NCBI GenBank assembly: GCA_937889855.1
Contig: CALBYK010000224.1
Span: 1 to 7,845, forward strand
Reading direction: 5' to 3'
DNA: 7,845 nt
DNA from: an uncultured Prevotella sp.
Lineage (GTDB): Bacteria > Bacteroidota > Bacteroidia > Bacteroidales > Bacteroidaceae
Part shown: one piece after another, positions 1-6,919 of the stretch
How the letters are laid out: each line of letters opens with the position of its first letter
Position numbering within the stretch: position 1 is the stretch's first letter
Notes under the pieces: generated by a model
Told to the model about the DNA's origin: nothing
Databases searched by the model: none
Seen by the model: only the letters and a program-made list of their open reading frames with translations
Translations under genes and position numbers: made by a program

Positions 1-793
1 CCCGCTTGTTTCGGTAAATACCAAACGGCGAGATGCCAAACTTTACCCAAGGCTTAATTTTATGAATACTCTCCCCACACTCCTTGATGAACACATTTAC
101 ATTGTCGCGGCGCCAGTCGCCACGGTCGGCAATGCCATTGTTGTACATTCTATACTCTCGGTCGTCATTAATTGGCATTCCCGCAACGGGATAAGGATAG
201 AAATAGTCGTCCATATGTATGCCGTCGACATCATACCGCGATACTATGTCGTCCACTACCTTTATTATATACTCACGGTTTTCAGGAATTCCCGGATTGA
301 GTATAAACAAACCATCATAAGGGAACACCCTACCGGGATGCGTCATTGCAACATGATTTTTGGCGAGACTGGTAGTGTTTTTGGTCTTGGCACGATACGG
401 GTTAAGCCAGGCATGAAGCTCCATGCCACGCTTGTGGCACTCGTCTATCATCCATTGCAGAGGGTCCCAGTAAGGCTGCGGTGCCTTGCCTTGTTTTCCT
501 GTAAGGAAACGGCTCCACGGTTCGATGTCGCTTTGATAGAGGGCGTCACATTCGGCACGCACCTGAAAGAAGATGGCGTTGACACCATCCTTCTGCAGTT
601 CGTCAAGCTGGTAAGCCAGAGTTTGCTGCATCTTTTGGGTGGACAGTCCTATAAACTGCCCGTTGACACATTGTATCCACGCTCCGCGAAACTCGCGTTT
701 TTGTGGAATGTAAGTGTTGTTGCTAGCCGAAACTGCGGCGCAAAGCATAAGAAGCGCCAAAGCCAGTAAATTTCTCAACTTTTGGAAGGTCAT
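1..793 (-). CDS. Exported DUF187/GHL10 glycosidase-like protein, C-terminus cut off by window edge
   Basis: The visible 264 residues begin with a signal peptide (about 1-24; hydrophobic core LLALALLMLCAA, likely cut after AVSA), so the product should act in the periplasm or beyond. The mature part reads as the TIM-barrel family DUF187/GHL10 (YngK-like). Recognisable blocks are REFRGAWIQCV (34-44), GVNAIFFQVRAECDALYQSD (70-89), HAWLNPYR (127-134), DGIHMDDYFYPYP (190-202) and FGISPFGIYRN (252-262). The acidic DGIHMDDY block is where a catalytic or substrate-binding role would be expected, but the family is poorly characterised and the substrate cannot be read from sequence. Start at 793: the ATG directly precedes the signal peptide and lies about 55 bases downstream of a -7 box. 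A strong terminator upstream separates it from the preceding surface-protein gene. The frame is open to base 1, so it is truncated by the window rather than broken. The family call is confident; the enzymatic role is inferred. Confidence 0.92.
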   Translation of the reverse strand, partial: MTFQKLRNLLALALLMLCAAVSASNNTYIPQKREFRGAWIQCVNGQFIGLSTQKMQQTLAYQLDELQKDGVNAIFFQVRAECDALYQSDIEPWSRFLTGKQGKAPQPYWDPLQWMIDECHKRGMELHAWLNPYRAKTKNTTSLAKNHVAMTHPGRVFPYDGLFILNPGIPENREYIIKVVDDIVSRYDVDGIHMDDYFYPYPVAGMPINDDREYRMYNNGIADRGDWRRDNVNVFIKECGESIHKIKPWVKFGISPFGIYRNKR

Positions 794-847
794 TATTTGA
801 ATATGGTTAATTTATTGTTTTCTTGATACTTAATTTGTTTTAGGTTA

Positions 848-855
848 CAAAATTA
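848..855 (-). promoter_or_regulatory. Bacteroidetes-type -7 promoter box for the GHL10 gene
   Basis: Read on the minus strand this is TAATTTTG, a perfect match to the Bacteroidetes primary sigma factor -7 consensus TAnnTTTG. It sits between the strong terminator of the upstream gene and the GHL10 start codon, implying a 5' leader of roughly 45-50 bases. No good -33 TTTG was found at the usual 19-21 base spacing, so the match rests on the -7 box and its position. Confidence 0.55.
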
Positions 856-890
856 CGACATTATTCTGACATTGCCGCTATTATATCAAT

Positions 891-922
891 AAAAAAGGTC
901 CACCGGTATTGTCCGGCAGACC
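891..922 (-). terminator. Strong rho-independent terminator of the FN3/anchor-J gene
   Basis: On the minus strand, GGTCTGCCGG (922-913) pairs with CCGGTGGACC (906-897) across a 6-base loop (912-907). This gives a 10-bp stem with two central G-U pairs, followed directly by six U residues (896-891). It begins about 30 bases after the stop codon of the upstream gene at 953. Stem, loop and U-tract all fit an intrinsic terminator. Confidence 0.92.
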
Positions 923-952
923 AATTTAGCTCACTGAATCATGTATTGTTGC

Positions 953-3157
953 TTATTTAACGACTATCTTTTTTCCGCCTTGGATATACACACCCGGGGC
1001 TGCATTGCCGCAATTGACGTTGACACGCTGCCCACTAATGTTGTAAAGCGCATTGTCATGTGGGGCATCCGTTGTTTTAAGACCGCTTATGCCTGTCACC
1101 GACTTCGCGTAAATTCTAACGTTGTCAATAGCAATATGTTGTGCCTTCTTAGCTTCGTAGTACCAGCCAAAGTAAACAGCATCACCCGACTCAAAGCATC
1201 TTGTGACATCAAGCATCATGTGCTGCGGCTTGCAAGTCTCGCCCTCAACAAGGTCGGCAGCCGAATAGCCATCAAACTCTTCACACACGTCAGCCCAGTC
1301 CTCTTGATTGTAAGAGTAGCGCAGCCCGGCATTAGATTTCTGTGCAACTTGTGCTTCTACAGAACTGTAGTCAATGTCAAACTCCATGACAATTGTCTCA
1401 CCGTCTTCTGCCTTTGCCTTGATAGCTGGCGACTCAAGCACGGCAAACATTGACACCATCGGTGACACGCTGGACGTCATCGACGCAAAGTTGCCCTCGA
1501 AGCCTCCACCATTAACCGGGAGCTCATACCAATTGTCGAAGCGCCACAAATAGTCGCTCTTCATTGATGAGTTAACGCGCTCCACTGTCCAGTCGGCAGG
1601 CTTAAGTCCGCCGTTGAAGTCCTCCTCAAACGGGAGTGTGTATATTTTTGTACCGTTATTTACACTTGCTGTAACTGGCAACGAGATTACACCGTCGGTG
1701 TAGACTGCCTTTATAGCATAGTCGTATTTGCCTTCAGGAACATCAACGTCAGTGTATTCGGCAGTAGTATTGGCATCAACGTCAGCCAAGAACTTGTTGC
1801 CGCGATAAATAGCGTATTTGCCGCATGTGTACTCAGATTGTTTCGGCGCCTTCCAGGATAGCTTGGCGTTGCCGTCAACAAGATCGACATTGAGTTCGGA
1901 CGGTGTGTTGCGTGTGCCCATTGCCACAAGGTCGCCTACAAGCTCCGACTCACCGTCAGGATTCTCGTACACTGCCTTAACGGCATAATACTGCACGCCA
2001 CGGTTCACACCTGTCTGCTCTACAGAATGCTCGTCAGGCTCCACCCATCCTGCAAACATTGCATCGTTGGCGTAGCACACGTAGTAAGCAGGAGTGCGGT
2101 CGCCCTCCGGGGCGTCCCATGAAAGCGTTACATTGTATTTGCCCGTTTCGTCGTCATATTCCGCCACTGCCTTAACATTTGTAGGAGCGTTCAAGGATGG
2201 AGCATGTACCTCTACCTTGGTATTTACTGCCTCAGCAGTCTGGTCGCCCGACACCGACTGTATGCCATAGATATGCTCGCCTGGTGTCTTGTCGGATTTG
2301 TCAGTGTAGGAAGTCGACTTAATACCACTGGCTATAACATCGCCGTCAAGCAACACGTTGTAGGTTGTTGCCGGCACGTCAGATGTTGAGTTGGCGTCCT
2401 TGTAGAGCCGCACATCGTCTATTGCCCAAGTGAAATATAGGCCTGTTGTTGGCTCTGCCTGGTCGCCTAAGGCATGGAATGCCACAATTGGCGCTCCCTC
2501 AGACGGGTCGCCAAGATATAGCGACACATGTTGCCAGCCTTCTGACCCGTCACTGTCATAGCGTGCGTCCCACAGAATGTTCCACGTTGTGCCGCCATCG
2601 TGGCTCACCTTCACGTAGTAGTGGTCGGGAAACTCATCATTGGCCCCATATTCAAGAATCGTGGGGTCTATGTACGTATAGAAGTCAACATACTGTGCAC
2701 CAGCCGTTGCCGGTGTAATTAGCCATTCGTCCTGTGTGGCTGGAGAGCCGTCTTCGTGCACACCTATCTGGTCCCATGAAACAACGGCACTGCCTTTACC
2801 ACTATACCTCCATGTGTCGAGTTCATCCTCTGTGCCTTCTTCCTCAGCCTGATCCTTCTGTTCGGGAGTTGGAAAACAGAACCATGTGAATGTTTTGTCG
2901 AATGTATTTGTTGTTTGCACTTTCCACCCGTCAGGAATATTTTCGCCCTCAAAACCCTCATTGAGAAGAATATCGGCATTTGCCACACGATTCCAAGAAA
3001 GAGTGACGTATCCGTTGTTCTCGGTGGCCTTGATATTTGCAGGCTTTGTTACACCTTGCGCACAAACTGCTGTCGAAAGTAATGTTGCCGTGCATACTGA
3101 TGCTGCACACTTGAGCCACATTGTTGCGGCATGACCTGTTTTAATGTTTTTATCCAT
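953..3157 (-). CDS. Exported FN3 / choice-of-anchor-J surface protein
   Basis: A 734-residue protein with a signal peptide (about 1-33, hydrophobic stretch with cleavage near AVCAQG). Layout: first half of an FN3 domain (about 37-62, ending VTLSWNRV), a choice-of-anchor-J/cleaved-adhesin-like jelly-roll (about 64-253: LLNEGFEGENIPDGW, DEWLITPA, AIDDVRLYK), the rest of that FN3 (about 263-316), FN3 no. 2 (324-413), FN3 no. 3 (419-500), a second anchor-J domain (505-684: LPFEEDFNGG, ESPAIKAKA, HIAIDNVRIY), and a C-terminal tail (704-734: LYNISGQRV, APGVYIQGGKKIVVK) resembling Bacteroidetes Por/type IX secretion sorting tails. No protease or other catalytic centre was seen, so it is most likely an adhesive or carbohydrate-binding surface protein; the ligand is unknown. 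An in-frame ATG at 3217 would lengthen it by 20 residues but lies upstream of the -7 box and spoils the signal peptide, so 3157 is preferred. Its own -7 box and a strong terminator make it monocistronic. Confidence 0.93.
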   Translation of the reverse strand: MDKNIKTGHAATMWLKCAASVCTATLLSTAVCAQGVTKPANIKATENNGYVTLSWNRVANADILLNEGFEGENIPDGWKVQTTNTFDKTFTWFCFPTPEQKDQAEEEGTEDELDTWRYSGKGSAVVSWDQIGVHEDGSPATQDEWLITPATAGAQYVDFYTYIDPTILEYGANDEFPDHYYVKVSHDGGTTWNILWDARYDSDGSEGWQHVSLYLGDPSEGAPIVAFHALGDQAEPTTGLYFTWAIDDVRLYKDANSTSDVPATTYNVLLDGDVIASGIKSTSYTDKSDKTPGEHIYGIQSVSGDQTAEAVNTKVEVHAPSLNAPTNVKAVAEYDDETGKYNVTLSWDAPEGDRTPAYYVCYANDAMFAGWVEPDEHSVEQTGVNRGVQYYAVKAVYENPDGESELVGDLVAMGTRNTPSELNVDLVDGNAKLSWKAPKQSEYTCGKYAIYRGNKFLADVDANTTAEYTDVDVPEGKYDYAIKAVYTDGVISLPVTASVNNGTKIYTLPFEEDFNGGLKPADWTVERVNSSMKSDYLWRFDNWYELPVNGGGFEGNFASMTSSVSPMVSMFAVLESPAIKAKAEDGETIVMEFDIDYSSVEAQVAQKSNAGLRYSYNQEDWADVCEEFDGYSAADLVEGETCKPQHMMLDVTRCFESGDAVYFGWYYEAKKAQHIAIDNVRIYAKSVTGISGLKTTDAPHDNALYNISGQRVNVNCGNAAPGVYIQGGKKIVVK

Positions 3158-3192
3158 AATTATAGGTTTTTGTAATACTGACTTTACAATCG

Positions 3193-3200
3193 CAAAGTTA
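3193..3200 (-). promoter_or_regulatory. Bacteroidetes-type -7 promoter box for the FN3/anchor-J gene
   Basis: On the minus strand this reads TAACTTTG, matching TAnnTTTG exactly. Transcription would begin near 3186, leaving a leader of about 30 bases before the ATG at 3157 and excluding the upstream in-frame ATG at 3217 as the start. A clear -33 element at standard spacing is not visible; an imperfect dyad (3212-3226) occupies the region just upstream. Confidence 0.6.
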
Positions 3201-3236
3201 ACGACAAAATTCAACAATTATGGTTGTTTTGTGTTG

Positions 3237-3266
3237 AAAAACATTACTATTTCACGAAAAAGTAAC
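3237..3266 (-). terminator. Candidate weak terminator after the TPR-AraC gene
   Basis: On the minus strand TTACTTTTTC (3265-3256) can pair with GAAATAGTAA (3253-3244) across a very short loop with a single T-T mismatch. Four bases later comes a run of five U residues (3241-3237). It lies about 33 bases beyond the stop codon at 3299, a sensible place for termination, but the stem is AT-rich and would be weak, so some read-through into the next gene is possible. Confidence 0.45.
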
Positions 3267-3298
3267 AGAAAACGCCCATGAATGTATCAAATTCCAAT

Positions 3299-4786
3299 CT
3301 ATCTGCGTTCTTTAGATATCTTTTGATACATTGAAGGTTTCATTCCTGTCAGCTTGGTAAATACAGTTATGAAATTGGCTTGTGATTTGTAGCCCACACT
3401 TTCGGATATTGCCTTTATGGTATATCCGCCATAATGCTCAACATCGGCAAGACGCTGCATTGCCTCTTTTATGCGATATTCATTGAGAAAGGTTCGGAAG
3501 TTCTTGCCATAACCGTCGTTTATAGCCTCCGAAACATACCGTTGGTTGGAATTGACAAGTTGCGCAAGGCGGTCGATAGAGAAGTCGGGCCGACAAAACT
3601 CTTCTGGCAATTCCATAACGCGGTGTATATTGTCAAGCAAGGATGAGCGTTGACTGTCGGTAAGTATGGACGCGGTGGTATGGTTATTGCTATCGTCTCC
3701 GCTGTCATTCGCAAGTGTGAGCAGGCTCTGGTCGTAAAGTTTATCGTAAGCCTGTCGTAGCTGCCGTTTCTGTACGTATGCCACCACAAGCAACATTGCT
3801 ATGACTACAAAACCTGTGGCAAGAGTGACGAGCCACCGGTTCTGCATACGTATTTGCTGCTCGTTGAACGACTGCTGCTTTGTAAGCATATTTATCTTGC
3901 TTGCATTCTTCTTGGCATCATATAGAAACTGCTCGTTCTTCATGGCGTTAAACTCGTCACTATGGTGAATCGAGTCTATCAAATTCACATATTCCATACG
4001 GCAAGCCGACGCTATAGTGGCGTTCCCCTTGGCGTCATAAGCCATGGCAAGCTGGTGTAGAGTTTCTGCAAGCTGGTCGCTCTGGTGAGTACTACGTGCC
4101 CAAGCCTCGTTCTTGCGCAAGAGGAAAATGGCTGAGTCGGGGTGTCCTGTATCCATATAGAGCATGGCAAGACACGAGTTAGAAGTGTCAATGTACGAGA
4201 AGTCCATATGATGAACCTTGGCATACTCACGCGCCATGATATAGCAACCTGCCGCCTCCCCTGAATGACCTTGGCTTTTAGCTATAAGTCCACGTCCCAT
4301 GAGGATATTGTATTTGTAGTCGGGTGTCTTCACCTTGTTTAACTCAAGCTGACGTAGATATACAATGCTACTATCCACCTGACCTATAAAGCACGCGGCT
4401 CCTACAAGATTGTTGAGTATAGCGTTCTGCAGAACTTTATGGCCAGTGTACTTACTCATGGCAAGAGCCTTGCGGTAGAAGTAAACACCCATCTGATAGT
4501 CGCCTTGTGTACTGTAAAGGTTACCTATGCCATTATACACCCGAGCCGTTATCTCATTATATCCGTCGTGCTCGGCTATACGGAGGGCATCAAGATAACT
4601 CTTCATGGCAGATGAATAAAGCTTGTCGGAATACGACTCCTCTCCTAACGTGAACATAGCGTAGGCCTCTTTCTGTCTTTTCCCGACATCTGCCGTGGCG
4701 GCATGACACAGAGCCAACAGCATGAGAACCAATGCGATTTTGAGGCGTAGTAGTCTGCTCATATGTATTTGTTTTTGCAATCTCAT
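3299..4786 (-). CDS. Membrane-spanning TPR regulator with AraC-type DNA-binding domain
   Basis: A 495-residue protein with an N-terminal signal or anchor segment (about 9-32, RLLRLKIALVLMLLALCHA), a helical TPR region (about 37-275; clear units around YNGIGNLYSTQGDYQMGVYF and LAMLYMDTGHPDSAIFLL), a likely coiled segment (285-316), one transmembrane helix (about 318-338, followed by KRQLR), a polar linker (359-375) and a C-terminal AraC-type double helix-turn-helix (about 380-492: FSIDRLAQLVNSNQRYVSEA, then AISESVGYKSQANFITVF and TGMKPSMYQ). Predicted topology puts the TPR sensor in the periplasm and the DNA-binding domain in the cytoplasm. No histidine-kinase or receiver domain is present, so it differs from hybrid two-component regulators. 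The start could be the ATG at 4786 or at 4762; the latter gives a more compact signal peptide, while the former lies 6 bp after the preceding stop codon and suggests translational coupling. Target genes and signal are unknown; the neighbouring exported proteins are plausible targets by context only. Confidence 0.9.
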   Translation of the reverse strand: MRLQKQIHMSRLLRLKIALVLMLLALCHAATADVGKRQKEAYAMFTLGEESYSDKLYSSAMKSYLDALRIAEHDGYNEITARVYNGIGNLYSTQGDYQMGVYFYRKALAMSKYTGHKVLQNAILNNLVGAACFIGQVDSSIVYLRQLELNKVKTPDYKYNILMGRGLIAKSQGHSGEAAGCYIMAREYAKVHHMDFSYIDTSNSCLAMLYMDTGHPDSAIFLLRKNEAWARSTHQSDQLAETLHQLAMAYDAKGNATIASACRMEYVNLIDSIHHSDEFNAMKNEQFLYDAKKNASKINMLTKQQSFNEQQIRMQNRWLVTLATGFVVIAMLLVVAYVQKRQLRQAYDKLYDQSLLTLANDSGDDSNNHTTASILTDSQRSSLLDNIHRVMELPEEFCRPDFSIDRLAQLVNSNQRYVSEAINDGYGKNFRTFLNEYRIKEAMQRLADVEHYGGYTIKAISESVGYKSQANFITVFTKLTGMKPSMYQKISKERR

Positions 4787-4792
4787 TAGTTT

Positions 4793-6784
4793 TTACCTTG
4801 AAAAAGCCGCCGACACATGCTTAATTACACTATAAGCACGGTACAGTCCCAACTCTCCAGCCTTGCTCAAATCGGATATTCCTTCCCCTCTCAGTCCGTT
4901 CTGTATGCGTGCGAGCCCACGATTGTAGTAGGCCTCTGCAAGATTGCCGTCAATATTAATCGCCCGTGTATAATCATCAATGGCAAGTGTGTAGTCCTTG
5001 TTGGCAAAATGGACATTAGCGCGGTTGTAGTAGAGATACTGGTTATCGGTGTCGAGTGCCAACGCGCGGTCTATGTCAGCCATAATTCCTATTGTCTTGG
5101 ATAACGAGCCTTTAGCAGACAACGGGGTGTTCGAACAGGCAAACTCGTTGAGCATAGTCTGGCAATATGCCCGTTGCCACAAAGCAAGCACAGATGTGGA
5201 ATCAATACCTATGCACGCAGTAAGGTCGCTTACCGCCGCCTCATAATCCTGTGCCACACTCTCTGCCACAGCACGTCGCAGCAATATAGGAAAAAGCCTA
5301 CGCTCATCATTCGACTTGCCTACCATCACAGAGAGCGAGTCAATGCGTGAGAGCATCGACCGTGACGCATGCTCGTCAAGAACGATTTTGTCACAATTCA
5401 CGAAGATGCGCGGTGCCTTGCTGTCGGCAAGGTTGAAAGCTTCCACATTTTGCGAGAAAGCGTGATATGCATGTACATCACTGCTATACTGTATATATGA
5501 CAGATTGTACATCTGCATTGGTTCCATACCTGAGGCATGGTTCTGAACACGTCCCCGGTAGTCGCTCTTGTACTCATGCTCAGGAATCTGTTCATCAGCC
5601 ACTATCATCTCGCTATACTTGTCGGGGTCAATCTCGCTACGGCGGCGCATCTGCCTGCGCTTTGAACTCGACCAGCGCGGCTGTATGCCAAGATGCTTAT
5701 TCATCTGTGCCTTGAAGATGCGGAACTCGTCAAGCTCGGCCTTGGCAGTCATGCCGAGACGCCTGTAGCACGAGGCACGGCGTGCCAGACCGTTCCAGAA
5801 GTTTGGAAACTGTTCTATCATCCGTGTATAGTCGCGTATAGCTGCACGCAGATTGCCGGTCTTGTCAAGCAGTATAGCACGGTTGTATATAGCGAGGATG
5901 TTCTGAGGCTCCATCTTTATCACATAGTTGAAATCGTCAATGGCACGGTTGTCGTCGCCAAGTTGCATACGCAGTAGTCCCCGGTTGTAATGGGCAAGGA
6001 AATTGTCTGGGTCAAGATCAATTGCCGTGTCGTAGTCGGCCATTGTCCCACGCAGGTTGTTGAGATTATAACGGGCGAGGGCACGATTGACATAGTTACC
6101 AACATTCTTTGGCTTCAAGTGTATTGCCTTGCTAAGAAACTCGTCAGCGTTTTTCCATTGTGAGCGCGAGAGCGATATCATGGCGCGTGTTGTCCACGCG
6201 TCGGCATCAAATGGATCAATCTCGAGGCCGCGGTCAAGCCAAAGGTCGGCCTGCATTGTGTCCTTCTCGGCAAGATATATCTGTGCCTTAAGCGAATAAG
6301 CCCCGGCAAACGATTTCCATTTGCTCACAATGGTGTCAAGTTCCAGTTGCGCATGTGCATAGTCTTTCTGCTCAACACGGCACAGGGCACGGTTGTACCA
6401 TGCAGCTTGGTTTTGGGGATTAAGGCGTATGGAGCTATCGTAGTCACCAATAGCAAGACTGAACTTCTTCTGACGTATACGGCACAGACCACGCAGTTCA
6501 TACATATTGTAAATGTAGGGATTCAACTCTACTGCCTTTGTCACGTCGACTTCTGCTCCTGAGAAATCGTCGAGATAGAACTTTGCGAGTCCGCGATAAA
6601 ACCAAGGTTCATACAAATAAGGCTTTGCTGTGAGGACTTGGTTGAAATACTGAATGGAGAGCACATAATCCTCATAATACAAGGCACTTCGCCCGGAAAT
6701 CATCAAACGGTCTGTATTAAACTGTGCATGCGCGGGAGAAATGACTGAGACAATTAGAGCGATAAAGAGAATTATATGTTTCAT
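4793..6784 (-). CDS. Exported protein with about 14 TPR repeats
   Basis: A 663-residue protein with a signal peptide (1-21, MKHIILFIALIVSVISPAHA then Q), so probably periplasmic or membrane-associated. Ten tandem TPR repeats fill about 25-364. The repeated R in motifs such as WYNRAL, YVNRAL, HYNRGL and IYNRAI recurs exactly every 34 residues from R64 to R336 (one repeat, near 161-194, has K instead). A non-repeat region follows (about 365-499) with a very basic patch (RWSSSKRRQMRRRSE, 370-384). Four further TPRs end the protein, with marker arginines at 504, 538, 588 and 622; a 16-residue insertion separates the second and third. TPRs bind partner proteins, but the partner is not identifiable here. 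An in-frame ATG at 6820 would add 12 residues before the hydrophobic segment and start inside the leader next to the inverted repeat, so 6784 is preferred. As I recall, a TPR gene beside def is common in Bacteroides-type genomes. It is likely co-transcribed with the TPR-AraC gene 6 bp downstream. Confidence 0.92.
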   Translation of the reverse strand: MKHIILFIALIVSVISPAHAQFNTDRLMISGRSALYYEDYVLSIQYFNQVLTAKPYLYEPWFYRGLAKFYLDDFSGAEVDVTKAVELNPYIYNMYELRGLCRIRQKKFSLAIGDYDSSIRLNPQNQAAWYNRALCRVEQKDYAHAQLELDTIVSKWKSFAGAYSLKAQIYLAEKDTMQADLWLDRGLEIDPFDADAWTTRAMISLSRSQWKNADEFLSKAIHLKPKNVGNYVNRALARYNLNNLRGTMADYDTAIDLDPDNFLAHYNRGLLRMQLGDDNRAIDDFNYVIKMEPQNILAIYNRAILLDKTGNLRAAIRDYTRMIEQFPNFWNGLARRASCYRRLGMTAKAELDEFRIFKAQMNKHLGIQPRWSSSKRRQMRRRSEIDPDKYSEMIVADEQIPEHEYKSDYRGRVQNHASGMEPMQMYNLSYIQYSSDVHAYHAFSQNVEAFNLADSKAPRIFVNCDKIVLDEHASRSMLSRIDSLSVMVGKSNDERRLFPILLRRAVAESVAQDYEAAVSDLTACIGIDSTSVLALWQRAYCQTMLNEFACSNTPLSAKGSLSKTIGIMADIDRALALDTDNQYLYYNRANVHFANKDYTLAIDDYTRAINIDGNLAEAYYNRGLARIQNGLRGEGISDLSKAGELGLYRAYSVIKHVSAAFSR

Positions 6785-6825
6785 AGCAGGAATAGGACAG
6801 ACTGAAATATGTACAGGCAATCAAG

Positions 6826-6859
6826 ATGTGGGTGTCAAGCGTCCGCTCGACACCCACAT
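6826..6859. repeat. Long inverted repeat in the leader of the TPR gene
   Basis: Two 16-base arms (6826-6841 and 6844-6859) around a 2-base centre are complementary except at one position, which becomes a G-U pair in minus-strand RNA. The RNA would form a GC-rich hairpin of about 15 bp with a 4-base loop. It lies about 60 bases beyond the def stop codon and about 40 bases before the TPR start codon. No U-tract follows on either strand, so it is not a standard intrinsic terminator. It could be a processing or RNA-stabilising hairpin, an operator dyad, or a copy of a dispersed palindromic repeat. The rest of the 135-bp spacer shows a smaller bulged hairpin (6885-6911) and no convincing -7 box. 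Confidence 0.85.
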
Positions 6860-6919
6860 GCTTGTTGTCACTTTTGTAAGTTCCGGTGTGGGAAACTATC
6901 CCAACTACACCAAAACCTC

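Noticed and set aside
62..769. A 235-codon plus-strand open frame
   Set aside because: It lies entirely antisense to the GHL10 gene, whose minus-strand frame has clear family motifs and a signal peptide. The plus-strand translation shows no recognisable domain.
941..1453. A 170-codon plus-strand open frame
   Set aside because: It is antisense to the second anchor-J domain and C-terminal tail of the surface protein, has no recognisable motif, and is best explained as a shadow of the coding strand's codon bias.
953..3157. Surface protein as a gingipain-like protease
   Set aside because: The anchor-J/cleaved-adhesin-like domains resemble gingipain adhesin regions, but no caspase-like or other protease catalytic domain is present in the 734 residues.
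3158..3217. Upstream ATG extending the surface protein by 20 residues
   Set aside because: The extension runs through the -7 box and the expected transcription start, and it would place extra residues before a normal signal peptide.
6785..6820. Upstream ATG extending the TPR protein by 12 residues
   Set aside because: The ATG at 6784 gives a textbook signal peptide; the extension adds non-signal-like residues and begins beside the inverted repeat.
6826..6859. Long inverted repeat read as an intrinsic terminator of def
   Set aside because: Neither strand has a U-tract after the hairpin, so it was recorded as a repeat of unknown role instead.
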